Of a stretch of 64,000 bases of DNA, positions 1 through 11,972 are shown piece after piece. Source of the stretch: Agapanthus africanus (Eukaryota > Streptophyta > Magnoliopsida > Asparagales > Amaryllidaceae); NCBI GenBank assembly GCA_030015575.1, contig JASDDO010000016.1, positions 103,559,241 through 103,623,240 on the forward strand, written 5' to 3'. Below the pieces are notes generated by a model. The model had not been told where the DNA came from and made no database searches. It saw nothing but the letters and a program-made list of their open reading frames with translations. Numbering within the stretch: position 1 is the first letter of the stretch; each line of letters opens with the position of its first letter. Position numbers and translations under genes: made by a program.

Positions 1-433
1 AGAAGTTATAAGTAAACAGAACAGAGTACGAGGACCTACCCCTTTGTCCTGATGGACACTGGACAACATACAATACTCTGTATAAGTCCGCTGAGTTTAA
101 CAACTCAAAACCTGTGCGTCGTAGGTTGAAAACTGTACCCTGGCGATTTCCTCAAATATCACCAATTACAACGAATTCCGATATAATGAGGATAATCACC
201 TAATTCCCAATAACTTACTCCCACTCATCATCTGTAAAACCATACAGATATGAGAATGAAACCTGGTAAATACATACTCTTGGAGTAAGTGTCTAATCGG
301 GAAAACAGTTTTTCTTTAACAATGCACTGAAACATGAAAATGTTTCATAGGGGTATCCTGGTATTCATAGTAATGCCTCTTCCATAATCCAATTCATGAC
401 TTCAACCGTATATTTTATTGCCATCTCTCCAAA

Positions 434-1007
434 TCCCTTTATTTGTCTTTAGTCGTTACCTTCTGTACACCATCGTTAGGCTAAATGGTTTTCTTCCTTC
501 CCTACCGTTCGGCACCAGCCTATGGTTTGGAAGAAGACTATCCAGTAAGCATAATAGGTGTACCCTCCTAAACCAAGGAGTACTCGCATCTTGAGAGAAG
601 GTGATGATAAAAGACAACTGAATAATACCTTATTCTTTTAAAGGTGAATTAGGAGTGGTGATGAAGTACGCGGTTTGGTCATGAATGATATCAGTCGCAA
701 TTTCTTTGCCCTCTTTCTAATCCCTTTATTTTGTCTTTACATATTACCTTCTGCACACCCTACTTAGGCTAATTGGTTTTCTTCATTCCCTCCCTTTCGG
801 CACCAGCCTATGGTTTGGAATAAGACTATCCAATAAGCGTAATAGGTGTACTCTCCTAAGCCAAGGAGCTCTCGCAACCTGAGAGAAGGTGATAATAAAA
901 GACAACTGAATAAACCAATTCTATTTCTCCTGAACCTGGATCCATCCTCGAAGAAGTCCCTTCGAGTTCGTATATAACCATACGATGGATCTATCCAATG
1001 GAAGTGG
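434..1007. repeat. 287-bp tandem repeat, two units, in A1
   Basis: Two adjacent units start with TCCCTTTATT at 434 and 721. Both include the motif CGGCACCAGCCTATGGTTTG and the stretch GAGAGAAGGTGATRATAAAA. The same duplication is present in A2, A3 and, with a longer unit, A', so it predates their spread. Confidence 0.8.
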
Positions 1008-1793
1008 ATATCCGTAGTAATACGGGTGTTCTGAGAAATTCAAAGGGTAAAAGAAGGAGTGGCAATGACTTATGCAACTCAGACAATCCAAAGCCAGTAT
1101 TTTAAGAAGGTTCGGTCAACCTGGTCACTGAGTCATAGTCTAGGATCGGTCAAAGGTCGCTGCCAAAGAGAGAGAGAAAAGAAACACTCTGCGTGCACTC
1201 TAACCTAGATCAGAATGGTTATCACTTTATCTAATTCGGAAACCTCCCACTGTCCTGTCCAATTCTCCTCCAAACCTAAAGAAGAATCAATCGGGATCAC
1301 CCGAAGAGTAAACCAACTCATCAGTGGGAATCGGGATCCAACTCTCGTCGCATGATAACGTGATGGAATGCATCCACGTTACTCATACTCCAGAAGGTAT
1401 GCGCATACTTGGCAAGTTTCAGTTTCTTTAGAAACTCCCGATATTATTTTTTGCCCCATGCTCTTATAACCTTGGTTTTGGTCAAAGTGTCATAAGTCAC
1501 ATGCCAAGTTCTACCCGTCACTATCTTGTCAATTTGAACCCACCCGTACATGCCCCTGACTTTGGCCAATCGGCAGAACGACTGTCCCAAACTAACTCAT
1601 CTATCTATGCAACAATTGAATACCCAGCAGCTACCAAACACTATGCCTTAACTTTGGCTAAAATACATAGCTTGAATACTACTGAATACTCAAAAGAAGT
1701 GACGGAGGGCTACGGCTGGTTTTTGGCGAAAAACCTTTAACGTAGTGAACTTGATATCGCTGAAGGAACCTGATAGCTTTTTAAAATATAGTG

Positions 1794-2028
1794 GCGAAAA
1801 CCTTTTGCTAAAGAGGTCACTCCCGGTAAAGGGATCTCGGCTCTTTCCTCGTGGAATGAGGTGCAGGATATTCCACTGAATACCGCTATGCAAAGCAACT
1901 TGTAATCGACTATAGTGAAGTTATTACGCTGACGCAAACTTCTGCCCAAGGGGTCAGTCCCGGTGAAGGGATATCGGCCCTTGCCCCGTCGAATGAGGTG
2001 CAGGATATTCCACTGAACACCACTATGC
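1794..2028. repeat. 137-bp leader repeat in A1
   Basis: GGTCACTCCCGG at 1815 recurs as GGTCAGTCCCGG at 1952, and each is followed by a matching GAATGAGGTGCAGGATATTC. There are about 1.7 units. The same repeat is in the leaders of A2, A' and A3. Confidence 0.75.
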
Positions 2029-3162
2029 AAAACAAAAGAAAACGTCTTTGCAATAACACTTTTTAAATTTGTTCCAACAACTGAAAGCAGGTTTGTTTTA
2101 CTTTGCGTTGATCAGAATCAACACAGTCCCATCATTTAATCACACCAGAAAAGAATGAAAATAAAATGTACGTATATGCCATCCGCATTCGTCACTGGGT
2201 CCCGTCATCACTCGTTAGGTTACTTAACTAACGACAGAGCAGGGACTGGACTAGCGCGGGTGTAAAACATATACAACATCTAATAGTATATAAACCAATA
2301 TACAATAATCGCTCCAGGCGTGATAATATGAAACATTACAGAAAAGTAATAAGCATCATAGAACAATACAGATAATCTGGGATCCCCGGGTTTCACAGAG
2401 CCGCTGCTGAAACCCGACGTTCCCCTGTCGTGTGGATAGCCTGTGCAATGAAACCTAGACCCCTATGGGTGCGGCAAGTTACCCGCCAAAACCTAAAGCG
2501 AGGCAGCCCCCTACAGCATAGTGAATGGACCACCCAGCACTTCACGGAATTCGGTAATCTTGGGCACCCCTCCTTGGGTCAACCTGTACCCCCTACGAGT
2601 GCGGCGAATAGTCTGCCAATTCTAGAGTGGGGCCCCTCTGCCTCTCAAAGCCATGAGATGTGGACCCGTTGCCCCTCCAGAACCCGGCTATCCGTATACT
2701 CCGTCTCGGGGCAAAACCTAGTACAGTAATGAAAAATAGTACAATAGGTACATCGACCGCAACCTGGTCGTGCCCCAAAAGAATATTATACAACAGGCAG
2801 TGACGGCAGTCCACAAGTTGGACGCTCGCCCGCAATATCAAATGTACAGATAAACTCAAACTGTACTACCATTGCACACTGCTATCCACTACGACAAATC
2901 CGCAACATCACAGCACAACACAGAACATCAACGCGAATGTCACGTTCGCAAACCCGTCTAAAAGAACTATAGCAATCAGACGCGGTTTACCGATCAAATG
3001 ACATTCCCGGTCGGAGATATAATGTAAGCACTGTAAACTAACGTGTTTAAATTTCGATCGACAAAATATCACAAAGTGGGCCCCACGCAAATCTGTTGAA
3101 CAGTAATAAAATCTGGGCCCAAAAGATATATACCAAAAACCCCAATTTACAACATAGAATGC

Positions 3163-3279
3163 ACTGTAGAAAATTGGCAGAGTGATGTCACTTTCCTGCG
3201 GCGGATCCGCGGCCAAACCCATGCTTGGGCCGCGGATCTGCGGCGGAACAGTCGAATCACTTTGTCGAATTTCTGCAGT
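3163..3279 (-). other. GC-rich leader stem-loop, A1
   Basis: An imperfect inverted repeat: the outer arms pair (ACTGTAGAAAATT with AATTTCTGCAGT) and the core arms pair (CGGATCCGCGGCC with its partner at 3228-3240). It lies about 160 bp from the primer site, inside the transcribed leader. The equivalent hairpin occurs in all A copies and in B1 with different bases but kept pairing. Confidence 0.65.
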
Positions 3280-3441
3280 ATTCCTAAAAAACCCTGCTTG
3301 ATTTTCTGGTATGGTCAAAATGACATTTGGACCAGTTTGAAAATTAACAGAAACTGTCAAATTGAATAATTGCGATTTTTGATTTCCGGTTCGATCGATG
3401 TTTTAAACGCGTTAGCACAAGTTAGTATAGCAAAATGGTGA

Positions 3442-3454
3442 GGCTCTGATACCA
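3442..3454 (-). other. Primer-binding site (initiator tRNA-Met) of A1
   Basis: Minus-strand TGGTATCAGAGCC sits one base from the LTR end at 3456. This matches the 3' end of plant initiator tRNA-Met, the usual primer of Copia elements. It shows that the LTR on its right is a 5' LTR of a minus-strand element. Confidence 0.9.
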
Positions 3455-3455
3455 C

Positions 3456-3780
3456 TGTAAGTCTACGCTAGCGCCCCGGCCGTCTACAGACACCAAATGC
3501 GGAACAAAAACTTTTTATCTGCGTTATCGTATACTTTAACCCGGATCTGCCATTATTGCTAAACTAACAAACTGTAAAGAGTGTAGAAAGGTTATACCGA
3601 ACGATCCGAGTCCTTCGTTCTTTAACCATCATCCCACGCTCCGTTGCGGCTGCTCTGATCTCGTCGATCTCCGATCTGCTCGTCCAGGTGGCACCACATC
3701 ATCGATTCTTTAAACGGGCTCCCGCCTCTGACTCGAGGCAACTCGGTCGTCAAGTTTGCTAAAAGAGACGACCAAGAATG
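3456..3780 (-). mobile_element. A1 5' LTR, piece 1 (its 3' end, U5 side)
   Basis: The first 325 bp (plus-strand order) of the A1 LTR, starting TGTAAG next to the primer site. It stops at 3780, where A2 is inserted. The last five bases, GAATG (3776-3780), are repeated at 13409-13413 on the far side of A2, which proves that the LTR was continuous before that insertion. Confidence 0.9.
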
Positions 3781-5909
3781 TGTAAGTCTACGCTAGCACC
3801 CCGGCAGTCTACAGACGCCAAAATGCGGAACAAAACTTTTAAACTGGCGCTATCGTATACTTTTACCCGGATCTGCCATTATTGCTAAACTAACAAACTG
3901 TAAAGAGTGTAGGAAGATTGTACCGAACGATCCGAGTCCTTCGTTCTTCAACCATCATCCCACGCTCCGTTGCGGCTGCTCCGATCTCGTCGATCTCCGA
4001 TCTCCTCGTCGAGGTGGCACCACATGATCGGTTCATTAAACGGGCTCCCGCCTCTGACTCGAGGCAACTCGATCGTCAAGTTTGCTAAAAGAGACGACCA
4101 AGATTGATGTAGAGAATGAGTAGATGACTTTGTCTCACTTCGTCCAAGTCCGTGGACGATCGGTAAATGAAGTTGCCGAGGGAATCGGGTGATGGAATGA
4201 AATGATCTGTAAAATTCCATGCACCCCAAATACTATCATAATCTTTTCTCTCTTGAATCAAGTAAGTAAATGAGAGAGGGGAGGGGTCTTTCTTATAAAG
4301 AGAAGGAGGAGGGTGAGTGTAGGAGCAAGAGAGTAACCTTAAGCACAAAATATCATATGTGAACACATAATAATATCTTAAGGAAAACAAGAAAGGTTTG
4401 AAATCAAAGCATGAGTCATTATTGCATTAATGACACCATTAATGCACTAATGACTCACAAGCCTCATCATCACTTCTAGAAGCTTCTATAATGATGACTC
4501 ACCCTAACAGAAGAAAAGATAAACCCGTCTTTAACCGAATGTTAAAAGACGGCTGATAGAAAACTGGAAACTGGCAACTTCCAAAAGTGATCCTGAAACG
4601 ACTTTCAGGATAACCCCGAAACTGTATAAATATACCCGCATTTGTATTACGACCGAATACAAATGCAATTGAGACAAAGATATTATACCTACTCAATATA
4701 ATACTCGGATCCGGCTTAAACCAAAGCCGACCAGTATCATCTGTCCGAAAATCGACACGTGCGTAAACGCATGTGCATTTTTCGAACCCTGCCATAAAAC
4801 TATACGGCCTCTACAACGTTTCGCCCGAACTTTGGAAACTGCCTGTGGGGGACTCTAATGACTCGTCAGTATCCTGGCAGTAGGTTTAACCACAAACCGT
4901 CAGCGGCACTAGCTATGCGTAACGGCTGTCCATGGACTGACCTCAAGGGAGGCCGAGGAGCGAACTTAAGGGAGACCGATGAGCGAACTCCTCCGAGAAC
5001 CCTACTGAGCCTAACAGTGACAATGTATATACAGTCCGGTCCGTTCGTCAATGAGTATCGCATATCTGCCTAGGGGGCTAGTAACGTCAGACCCCCAATA
5101 GCAGTATAAGTCATGTCGGAGTGAAGCCCAATTACACCCTGAGATACTACTGGAGTACCTACCAGTAAATCTCCTACCATGGCCATGGATTTGTGTAACG
5201 GCTCTCCTAGACACAGCACGACCTCGCCCCCAATACCGGGAGAGACGAATCCCCTGCCGATCCGCTCACGTGCCTCCATATGGCTCGGGACTGTACCCAA
5301 AAGCTACCTGTTTGCACGACTCCTTTGAGCCGTGGTAGGGTAGAAATCAAAGCACAGTGGGAACTCACACGAGACAAATGACGACCTCAGGTCGATGAAC
5401 TAACCTGTACACATGTCACCAGGGAACTGCTATCTGACGGTAGATATAATACTAACTAGCAGATTCCCGGCGAGTCCTGTCCGGTGTACTCATAACCCAA
5501 TGAGCACCTGTATACATCTTAGGTGATCCAACTGACACCAGTGGCTTGTGAGACCGGCCACCGCCCCTCGTCGGGGTCTCGACTGTACACACTAGTCTAC
5601 TCCGGAGTATCGATGCCCTGTCTCGAAACTCCCACGACTAGGGACCACAATTAAGGATATGCATATAAACTACCCAACTCTCACGTATATGATCGCCATC
5701 ATACTGTTGGTAGTAAAGCAAGATCCTAAGGGCTCTATCAAAGTGTAACATGCAATCAGTCACCTGAACATGTACACGACTGATAAAGGCAAACCAGATA
5801 GCATACTATCATCTCGAGTAAGACTGTGCTACCGGGATAGGTCCTCCGCAATCATTGCAATCACGTACCTGCGATCCAATAATTGACTATGAGGGCACTA
5901 TCTCCAACA
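3781..5909 (-). repeat. A2 3' LTR
   Basis: A 2129-bp LTR in the minus orientation, followed on its right by the reverse-complemented purine tract, so it is the 3' copy. It contains the same promoter block as the 5' copy: TATA-like TCTTATAAAG at 4291-4300 and the heat-shock-type element at 4474. Confidence 0.95.
4474..4491. promoter_or_regulatory. Heat-shock-type element in A2 3' LTR
   Basis: Alternating TTC/GAA units at 5-bp spacing (TTCTAGAAGCTTC); at least three are perfect. It lies at the same LTR position as the four-unit version at 11973. In the 3' LTR it is not the promoter of A2, but it could act on flanking DNA. Confidence 0.5.
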
Positions 5910-5922
5910 ATCTCCCACTTGC
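5910..5922 (-). other. Polypurine tract of A2
   Basis: Minus-strand GCAAGTGGGAGAT touches the 3' LTR start. The same tract borders B2's 3' LTR (GCAAGTGGGAGAT before 30931), A' (16294) and A3 (44107). It is the typical plus-strand primer of SIRE-type Copia elements. Confidence 0.9.
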
Positions 5923-5959
5923 ACTCAAGGCTAATATTGCGATGTCGACTACTCACAGC

Positions 5960-7130
5960 CCGTGTGAAACCGAACATCCAACTCCTCTACTAATCAGTTC
6001 CACAAAGCCCGTTTGTAAAACTATTGTGTTCGAGAAATAGCCTCGGTGAGTGGATCCGCCTAGAAGTTTCTTTCTGAATCTCTCTTAATCTCAAATTCGC
6101 GGAGAAAGCCATCTCCCGAATAGAGTAGTACCTGTCTTAGAATATGTCTGGATATCTGATGGGACCTTAGTTCATAAATGAACTCCATATCCAAACTTCT
6201 TAGACTGAATCGATCACTGAACCTAATCAGTATCGGGCACCTTGCTTCCCACAGTATCCTCTTGGACCACCTGTCCATAATACTGTCCCTCTTTGTCAGA
6301 GGGAAAAACTAAAACTCTGACAGTCACTCTGTCATCCACGTCACCTTTGAAGCCTGGAATGATAATCGTCTCCCGAAGGAGGCTGCCGTCATCAAATCCG
6401 TAGAACATGTACTAATGTTCTAAAACTGCTTCCTTATATTTCTCCAGGATTGGATTAATACAAACTTATTGCAACTAGTGCAAAAACAACATTTGGTGTG
6501 GTACTTGACATCTCATGATTGACTCAATTGCCTAAGCAAGTGATCTGCCAATCATGCACATCCCTCTCCTCTTTAGTCTATACGACACCTTTAGAGAGGG
6601 TGACTCCATCACCTGCAGGTACACCACCATGCTAGGAGTCAACTATTCCAAAAACCATTAGAATATCTGTCAAAGTACCCACATTGGGAAACTACCCAAA
6701 TCCAGATCCAAAACCATAGATCTAGAAACCAGAATGTCAAATATTATATCCATATCCTGTCTGGAGAAACAACTGTGTGACGACCACAGTACAACCGATC
6801 GTAGTATAGGAATTTTACTTCCTACTCTGTGTATGCCATCCAGATACCATGACATCACACCCTACTACCTTCTTAACTGATCCATCCCCTATTCTGATTG
6901 AAGTCAAACCCATGACTGTCACATCAAAATTAGATGATCTATCTCCGCTATATTTGCTCAAGTCTATAAATAGACATAAGCTACTTGCCCACCATGCTTC
7001 CGTTGCTCCCACTGACTACGACAACCCTCCTACCGGGTCTCATATCCTGGAACAACAGTAGTGTCAAGTCTTGGTAGATAAGAACCTCCCTGTCACCGTC
7101 CTTGAGGCTACAGAAGTACCTCTCGGGCGT
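5960..7130 (-). pseudogene. pol: Decayed Copia pol (RT to RNase H) of A2
   Basis: No long reading frame survives. Short minus-strand stretches still line up, in the same order and close to the same spacing, with the open pol fragment of B2 (29795-30916). Near 6085-6165 is a stretch like the end of RNase H (HQ.SRHILR, then EIKR). Around 6235-6300 is one like the SSKQxTVADSTxEAEY region. About 6480-6620 matches YQSNPGE and GITLSK. About 6690-6860 matches the catalytic YVDDIL region of RT. The remnant ends directly at the purine tract, as pol does in B2. Many breaks are present, so it cannot supply enzyme. The same decayed stretch is present in A' and A3. Confidence 0.75.
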
Positions 7131-8240
7131 CTGAGGTTACCTACCATACCTGCGGAGTGGCTATTGGAATGTCAAACCTGATTGAATATATAGGTCCTAT
7201 TAATTTTCCGTAATCGTTCGCAGTTCTGGAATCACTTCCAGTTCTACCATACTCCCACTACTGTTTTCTGAAAAAGATCCATTTTACTAAAACTGTGGCG
7301 AGTCAAGAACAATATCACTATTGATCTTCGAAATGGTAGAATATCAACCCTCGTCATAGCCAGGGTCAACCCACAAACAGCCATTACAGAAACGTGCCCT
7401 GAGTTATCCAGTGTCTGGTTTTAATCATAAGCTGGACAACTCCCCGTACCTTAACTTCTTTTAAGGTACGATCCATTCTATATCCAATATAGAAACTTTG
7501 GCACTTATTTAATTGGAACCATATTCAATCCCTGCATCTGTCTCCAGTGCATATCTACTTAATGGAAAGAGGCTAATCAGCATTACTCAACTTAGGAATC
7601 CATCCACTTATGAGTAACCTGAAAGAGAAACATGTTTCTCAAAACCATCACTATCATCTGAATACCAATCACAAGAATCTACATCTTCGATCTCTTTGAA
7701 GAATCCCGATACTTGTGATACGTGGTTCTCTACTTTATTCTTATACCCACAACTTCTCAAAACTTAGACCTTGTATTTCTACGAAACACTCGTCTAAATA
7801 CTAGAGAAGTTATAAGTAAATAGAATATAGTACGAGGACCTACCCCTTTGTCCTGATGGACACTTGGACAACATACAATACTCTGTATAAGTCCGCTGAG
7901 TTAAACAACTCATAACTTGTGCGTTGTTGGTGGAAAACTGTACCCTGGCGATTTCCTCAACTATCACCAATTACAACGAATTCCGATATAATGAGGATGA
8001 TCACCTAATTCCCAATATCTTACTCCCAATCATCATCTGTAAAACCATACAGATATGAGAATGAAACCTGGTAAATACATACCCTTGGAGTAAGTGTCTA
8101 ATCGGGAAAACAGTTTTTCCTTTAACAATGCACTTGAAACATGAAAATGTTTCGTAGGGGTATCCTGGTATTCATAGTAATGCCTCTTCCATAATCCAAT
8201 TCATGACTTCAACCGTATATTTTATTGCCGTCTATCCAAA
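7131..8240 (-). mobile_element. A2 internal stretch without recognised coding content
   Basis: About 1.1 kb shared with A3 and A1 and, more distantly, A'. By position it should derive from the RT N-terminus and integrase of the parent Copia. I could not recognise integrase motifs in any frame. No long reading frame is present. Confidence 0.6.
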
Positions 8241-8822
8241 TCCCTTTATTTGTCTTTAGTCGTTACCTTCTGTACACCATCGTTAGGCTAAATGGTTTTT
8301 TTCCTTCCCTACCGTTCGGCACCAGCCTATGGTTTGGAAGAAGACTATCCAGTAAGCATAATAGGTGTACCCTCCTAAACTAAGGAGTACTCGCATCTCG
8401 AGAGAAGGTGACGATAAAAGACAACTGAATAATACCTTATTCTTTTTTAAAGGTGAAATAGGAGTGGCGATGAAGTACGCGGTTTTGGTCGTGAATGATA
8501 TCAGTCGCAATTTACTTTGCCCTCTTTCTAATCCCTTTATTTTGTCTTTACATATTACCTTCTGTACACCCTACTTAGGCTAATTGGTTTTCTTCATTCC
8601 CTACCTTTCGGCACCAGCCTATGGTTTGGAATAAGACTATCCAATAGGCGTAATAGGTGTACTCTCCTAAACCAAGGAGCTCTCGCAACCTGAGAGAAGG
8701 TGATAATAAAAGACAACTGAATAAACCAATTCTATTTCTCCTGAACCTGGATCCATCCCCGAAGAAGTCCCTTCGAGTTCGTATATAACCATACGATGGA
8801 TCTATCCAATGGAAGTGGATAT
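8241..8822. repeat. 291-bp tandem repeat, two units, in A2
   Basis: Units start with TCCCTTTATT at 8241 and 8532 and share CGGCACCAGCCTATGGTTTG. The repeat lies between the decayed pol and the leader, where gag would be in a complete element. Its origin is not recognised. Confidence 0.8.
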
Positions 8823-9610
8823 CCGTAGTAATACGGGTGTTCTGAGAAATTCAAAGGGTAAAAGAAGGAGTGGCAATGACTTATGCAACTCAGACAATCC
8901 AAAAACCGGTATTTTAAGAAGGTTCGGCCAACCTGGTCACTGAGTCATAGTCTAGGGTCGGTCAAAGGTCGCTGCCAAAGAGAGAGAGAGAAAAGAAACA
9001 CTCTGCGTGCACTCTAACCTAGATCAGAATGGTCATCATTTTATCTAATCCGGAAACCTCCCACTGTACTGTCAAATTCTCCTCCAAACCTAAAGAAGAA
9101 TCAATCGGGATCGCCCGAAGAGTAAACCAACTCATCAGTGGGAATCAGGATCCAACTCTCATCGCATGATAAAGTGATGGAATGCATCCACGTTACTCAT
9201 ACTCCAAAAGGTATGCGCATACTCGGCAAGTTTCAGTTTCTTTAGAAACTCCTGATATTGTTTTTGCCCCATGCTCTTATAACCTTGGCGTTAGGTCAAA
9301 ATGTCATAAGTCACAGGCCAAGTTCTACCCATCACTATCTTGTTAATTTGAACCCACCCGCACATGCCCTTGGCGTTAGGTCAAAATGGCAGAACGGCTG
9401 TCCCAAACTAACTCATCTATCTATGCAACAATTGAATACCCAGCAGCTACCAAACACTATGCCTTGGCGTTAGGTCAAAATACATAGCTTGAATACTACT
9501 GAATACCCAAAAGAAGTGACGGAGGGCTACGACTGGTTTTTGGCGAAAAACCTTTAGCGTAGTGAACTTGATATCGCTGAAGGAACCTGATAGCTTTTTA
9601 AAATACAGTA

Positions 9611-9845
9611 GCGAAAACCTTTTGCTAAAGAGGTCACTCCCGGTAAAGGGATCTCGGCTCTTTCCTCGTGGAATGAGGTGCAGGATATTCCACTGAATAC
9701 CGCTATGCAAAGCAACTTGTAATCGACTATAGTGAAGTTATTACGCTGACGCAAACTTTTGCCCAAGGGGTCAGTCCCGGTGAAGGGATATCGACCCTTG
9801 CCCCGTCGAATGAGGTGCAGGATATTCCACTGAATACCGCTATGC
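9611..9845. repeat. 137-bp leader repeat in A2
   Basis: GGTCACTCC at 9632 and GGTCAGTCC at 9769 mark two units of 137-bp period, both containing GAATGAGGTGCAGGATATTC. The second unit is partial. Confidence 0.75.
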
Positions 9846-10986
9846 ATAACAAAAGGAAACGTCTTTGTAATAACACTTTTTAAATTGTTCCAACAACTGT
9901 ATACAGGTTTGTTTTAACTTTGCATTGATCAGAATCAACGCAGTCCCATCATTCAATCACACCAGAAAAGAACGAAAATAAAATGTACGTATATGCCATC
10001 CGCATTCGTCACTGGGTCCCGTCATAACCCGTTAGGTTACTTAACTAACGACAGAGCGGGGACTGGACTAGCACGGGTGTAAAACATATACAACATCTAA
10101 TAGTATATAAACCAATATACAATAATCGCTCCAGGCGTGATAATATGCAACATTACAGAAAAGTAATAAGCATTACAGAACAATACAGATATCTGGGATC
10201 CCCGGGTTTCACAGAGCCGCTGCTGAAACCCGACGTTCCCCTGTCGTGTGGATAGCCTGTGCAATTAAACCTAGACCCTTACGGGTGCGGCAAGTTACCC
10301 GCCAAAACCTGAAGCGAGGCAGTCCCCCACAGCATAGTGAATGGAACACCCGGCACTTCACGGAATCCGGTAATCTTGGGCACCCCTCCTTGGGTCAACC
10401 TGTACCCTCTACGAGTGCGGCGAATAGTCTGCCAATTCTAGAGTGGGACCCCTCTGCCTCTCAAAGCCATGAGATGCGGACCCGTTGCCCCCCAGAACCC
10501 GGCTATCCGTGCACTCCGTCGCGGGGCAAAACCTAGTACAGTAATGAAAAATAGTACAATAGGTACATCGACCGCAACCTGGTCGTGCCCCAAAAAGAAT
10601 ATTATACAACAGGCAGTGACGGCTGTCCACAAGTTGGACGCTCGCCCCGCAATATCAAATGTACAAATAAACACAAACTGTACTACCATTGCACACTGCT
10701 ATCCACCACGACAAATCCGCAACATCACAGCACAACACAGAACATCAACGCGAATGTCACGTTCGCAAACCCGTCTAAAAGAACTATAGCAATTAAACGC
10801 GGTTTACCGATCAAATGACATTCCCGGTCGGAGATATAATGTAAGCACTGTAAACTAACGTGTTTAAATTTCGATCGACCAAAGACCAAATATCAAAAAG
10901 TGGGCCCCACTGCTTACTGGTGAACAGTAACAAAATCTGGGCGAAAATGATATTTACCAAAAACCCCAAAATCAAACCAAGAACCC

Positions 10987-11105
10987 ACTGTAAAAAGTTG
11001 GGGCCACGAGCTCACTGTTTGGCCGCGGAAGCGCGGTCAAACGTATGGTTTGACCTCGTTTCCGCGGCAGTATCATCGATTTACGTGCCCAAATTTCTAC
11101 GTCGT
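10987..11105 (-). other. GC-rich leader stem-loop, A2
   Basis: The core arms are CCGCGGAAGCGCGGTCAAAC and its partner GTTTGACCTCGTTTCCGCGG, separated by a few bases. An outer, weaker pairing involves ACTGTAAAAAGTT and AAATTTCTACGT. It lies 160 bp from the primer site. Confidence 0.7.
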
Positions 11106-11265
11106 TCTAATAGAAGCCTGCACAGTATTCTGAGACATGTAGAATAATTTTACGAGACCGTTTAAAAACAACAGAAACTGTCATGCTAGGATTTTGTAGT
11201 TTTCGATTTCCGGTTCGATCGATGTTTTAAACGCGTTAGCACAAGTTAGCATAGCAAAATGGTTA

Positions 11266-11278
11266 GGCTCTGATACCA
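11266..11278 (-). other. Primer-binding site (initiator tRNA-Met) of A2
   Basis: Minus-strand TGGTATCAGAGCC, one base from the 5' LTR end at 11280. This confirms the element's orientation and Copia-type priming. Confidence 0.92.
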
Positions 11279-11790
11279 CTGTAAGTCTACGCTAGCGCCC
11301 CGGCAGTCTACAGACGCCAAAATGCGGAACAAAACTTTTAAACTAGCGCTATCGTATACTTTTACCCGGATCTGCCATTATTGCTAAACTAACAAACTGT
11401 AAAGAGTGTAGGAAGATTGTACCGAACGATCCGAGTCCTTCGTTCTTCAACCATCATCCCACGCTCCGTTGCGGCTGCTCCGATCTCGTCGATCTCCGAT
11501 CTCCTCGTCGAGGTGGCACCACATGATCGGTTCTTTAAACGGGCTCCCGCCTCTGACTCGAGGCAACTCGATCGTCAAGTTTGCTAAAAGAGACGACCAA
11601 GATTGATGTAGAGAATGAGTAGATGACTTTGTCTCACTTCGTCCAAGTCCGTGGACGATCGGTAAATGAAGTTGCCGAGGGAATCGGGTGATGGAATGAA
11701 ATGATCTGTAAAATTCCATGCACCCCAAATACTATCATAATCTTTTCTCTCTTGAATCAAGTAAGTAAATGAGAGAGGGGAGGGGTCTTT

Positions 11791-11800
11791 CTTATAAAGA
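11791..11800 (-). promoter_or_regulatory. TATA box candidate of A2 5' LTR
   Basis: Minus-strand TCTTTATAAG, followed downstream by a CT-rich run. The same position in A3 (50051-50060) and A1 (13609-13616) has a run of TATATAT next to GGCCGGCC. This position conservation, with 172-176 bp to the heat-shock-type element in each case, supports the call. Confidence 0.55.
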
Positions 11801-11972
11801 GAAGGAGGAGGGTGAGTGTAGGAGCAAGAGAGTAACCTTAAGCACAAAATATCATATGTGAACACATAATAATATCTTAAGGAAAACAAGAAAGGTTTGA
11901 AATCAAAGCATGAGTCATTATTGCATTAATGACACCATTAATGCACTAATGACTCACAAGCCTCATCATCAC

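Larger units (their letters stand above)
1..3455 (-). mobile_element. A1: internal region of a non-autonomous SIRE-like Copia element (partial)
   Basis: This is the inner part of the outermost A-family copy. It reads on the minus strand, so its 5' leader lies toward 3455 and its 3' part continues beyond the left edge. It matches the interiors of A2, A3 and A' along its whole length; position 1 corresponds to about 7803 in A2. From left to right it holds an unrecognised stretch with a 287-bp tandem repeat (434-1007), then from about 1150 the long 5' leader with a 137-bp repeat, a GC-rich hairpin and the primer site. No gag or pol reading frame is visible. The reading frames of 60-150 codons here are short, lie on both strands and resemble no family, so I do not call genes. 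Family assignment rests on the primer site and shared LTRs. Confidence 0.85.
9130..11265 (-). other. Long 5' leader of A2
   Basis: About 2.1 kb between the primer site and the position where gag would start. It aligns with the leader of B1 (25927-27884), which still has gag after it, so the boundary is inferred from B1. It contains three copies of CTTGGCGTTAGGTCAAAAT (9284, 9370, 9464), a 137-bp repeat, a GC-rich stretch (10190-10520) with two related units starting near 10276 and 10404, and the hairpin at 10987. No coding frame is recognised. Leaders of this length are known in SIRE-type elements. Confidence 0.7.

Noticed and set aside
2908-3360. A 150-codon minus-strand frame in A1 as a gene
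   Set aside because: It spans the leader hairpin and is not kept in A2, A' or A3 at the same length, so it is chance.
3456-5909. A tandem duplication of 325 bp at the end of an LTR
   Set aside because: The first 325 bp belong to the LTR of A1 and the next copy starts A2. The rest of A1's LTR is found at 13409 and 24191.
5855-6040. Small plus-strand frame spanning the LTR-interior junction as a regulatory peptide
   Set aside because: It is antisense to the element, crosses the purine tract and is not kept as a frame in A3 or A'.
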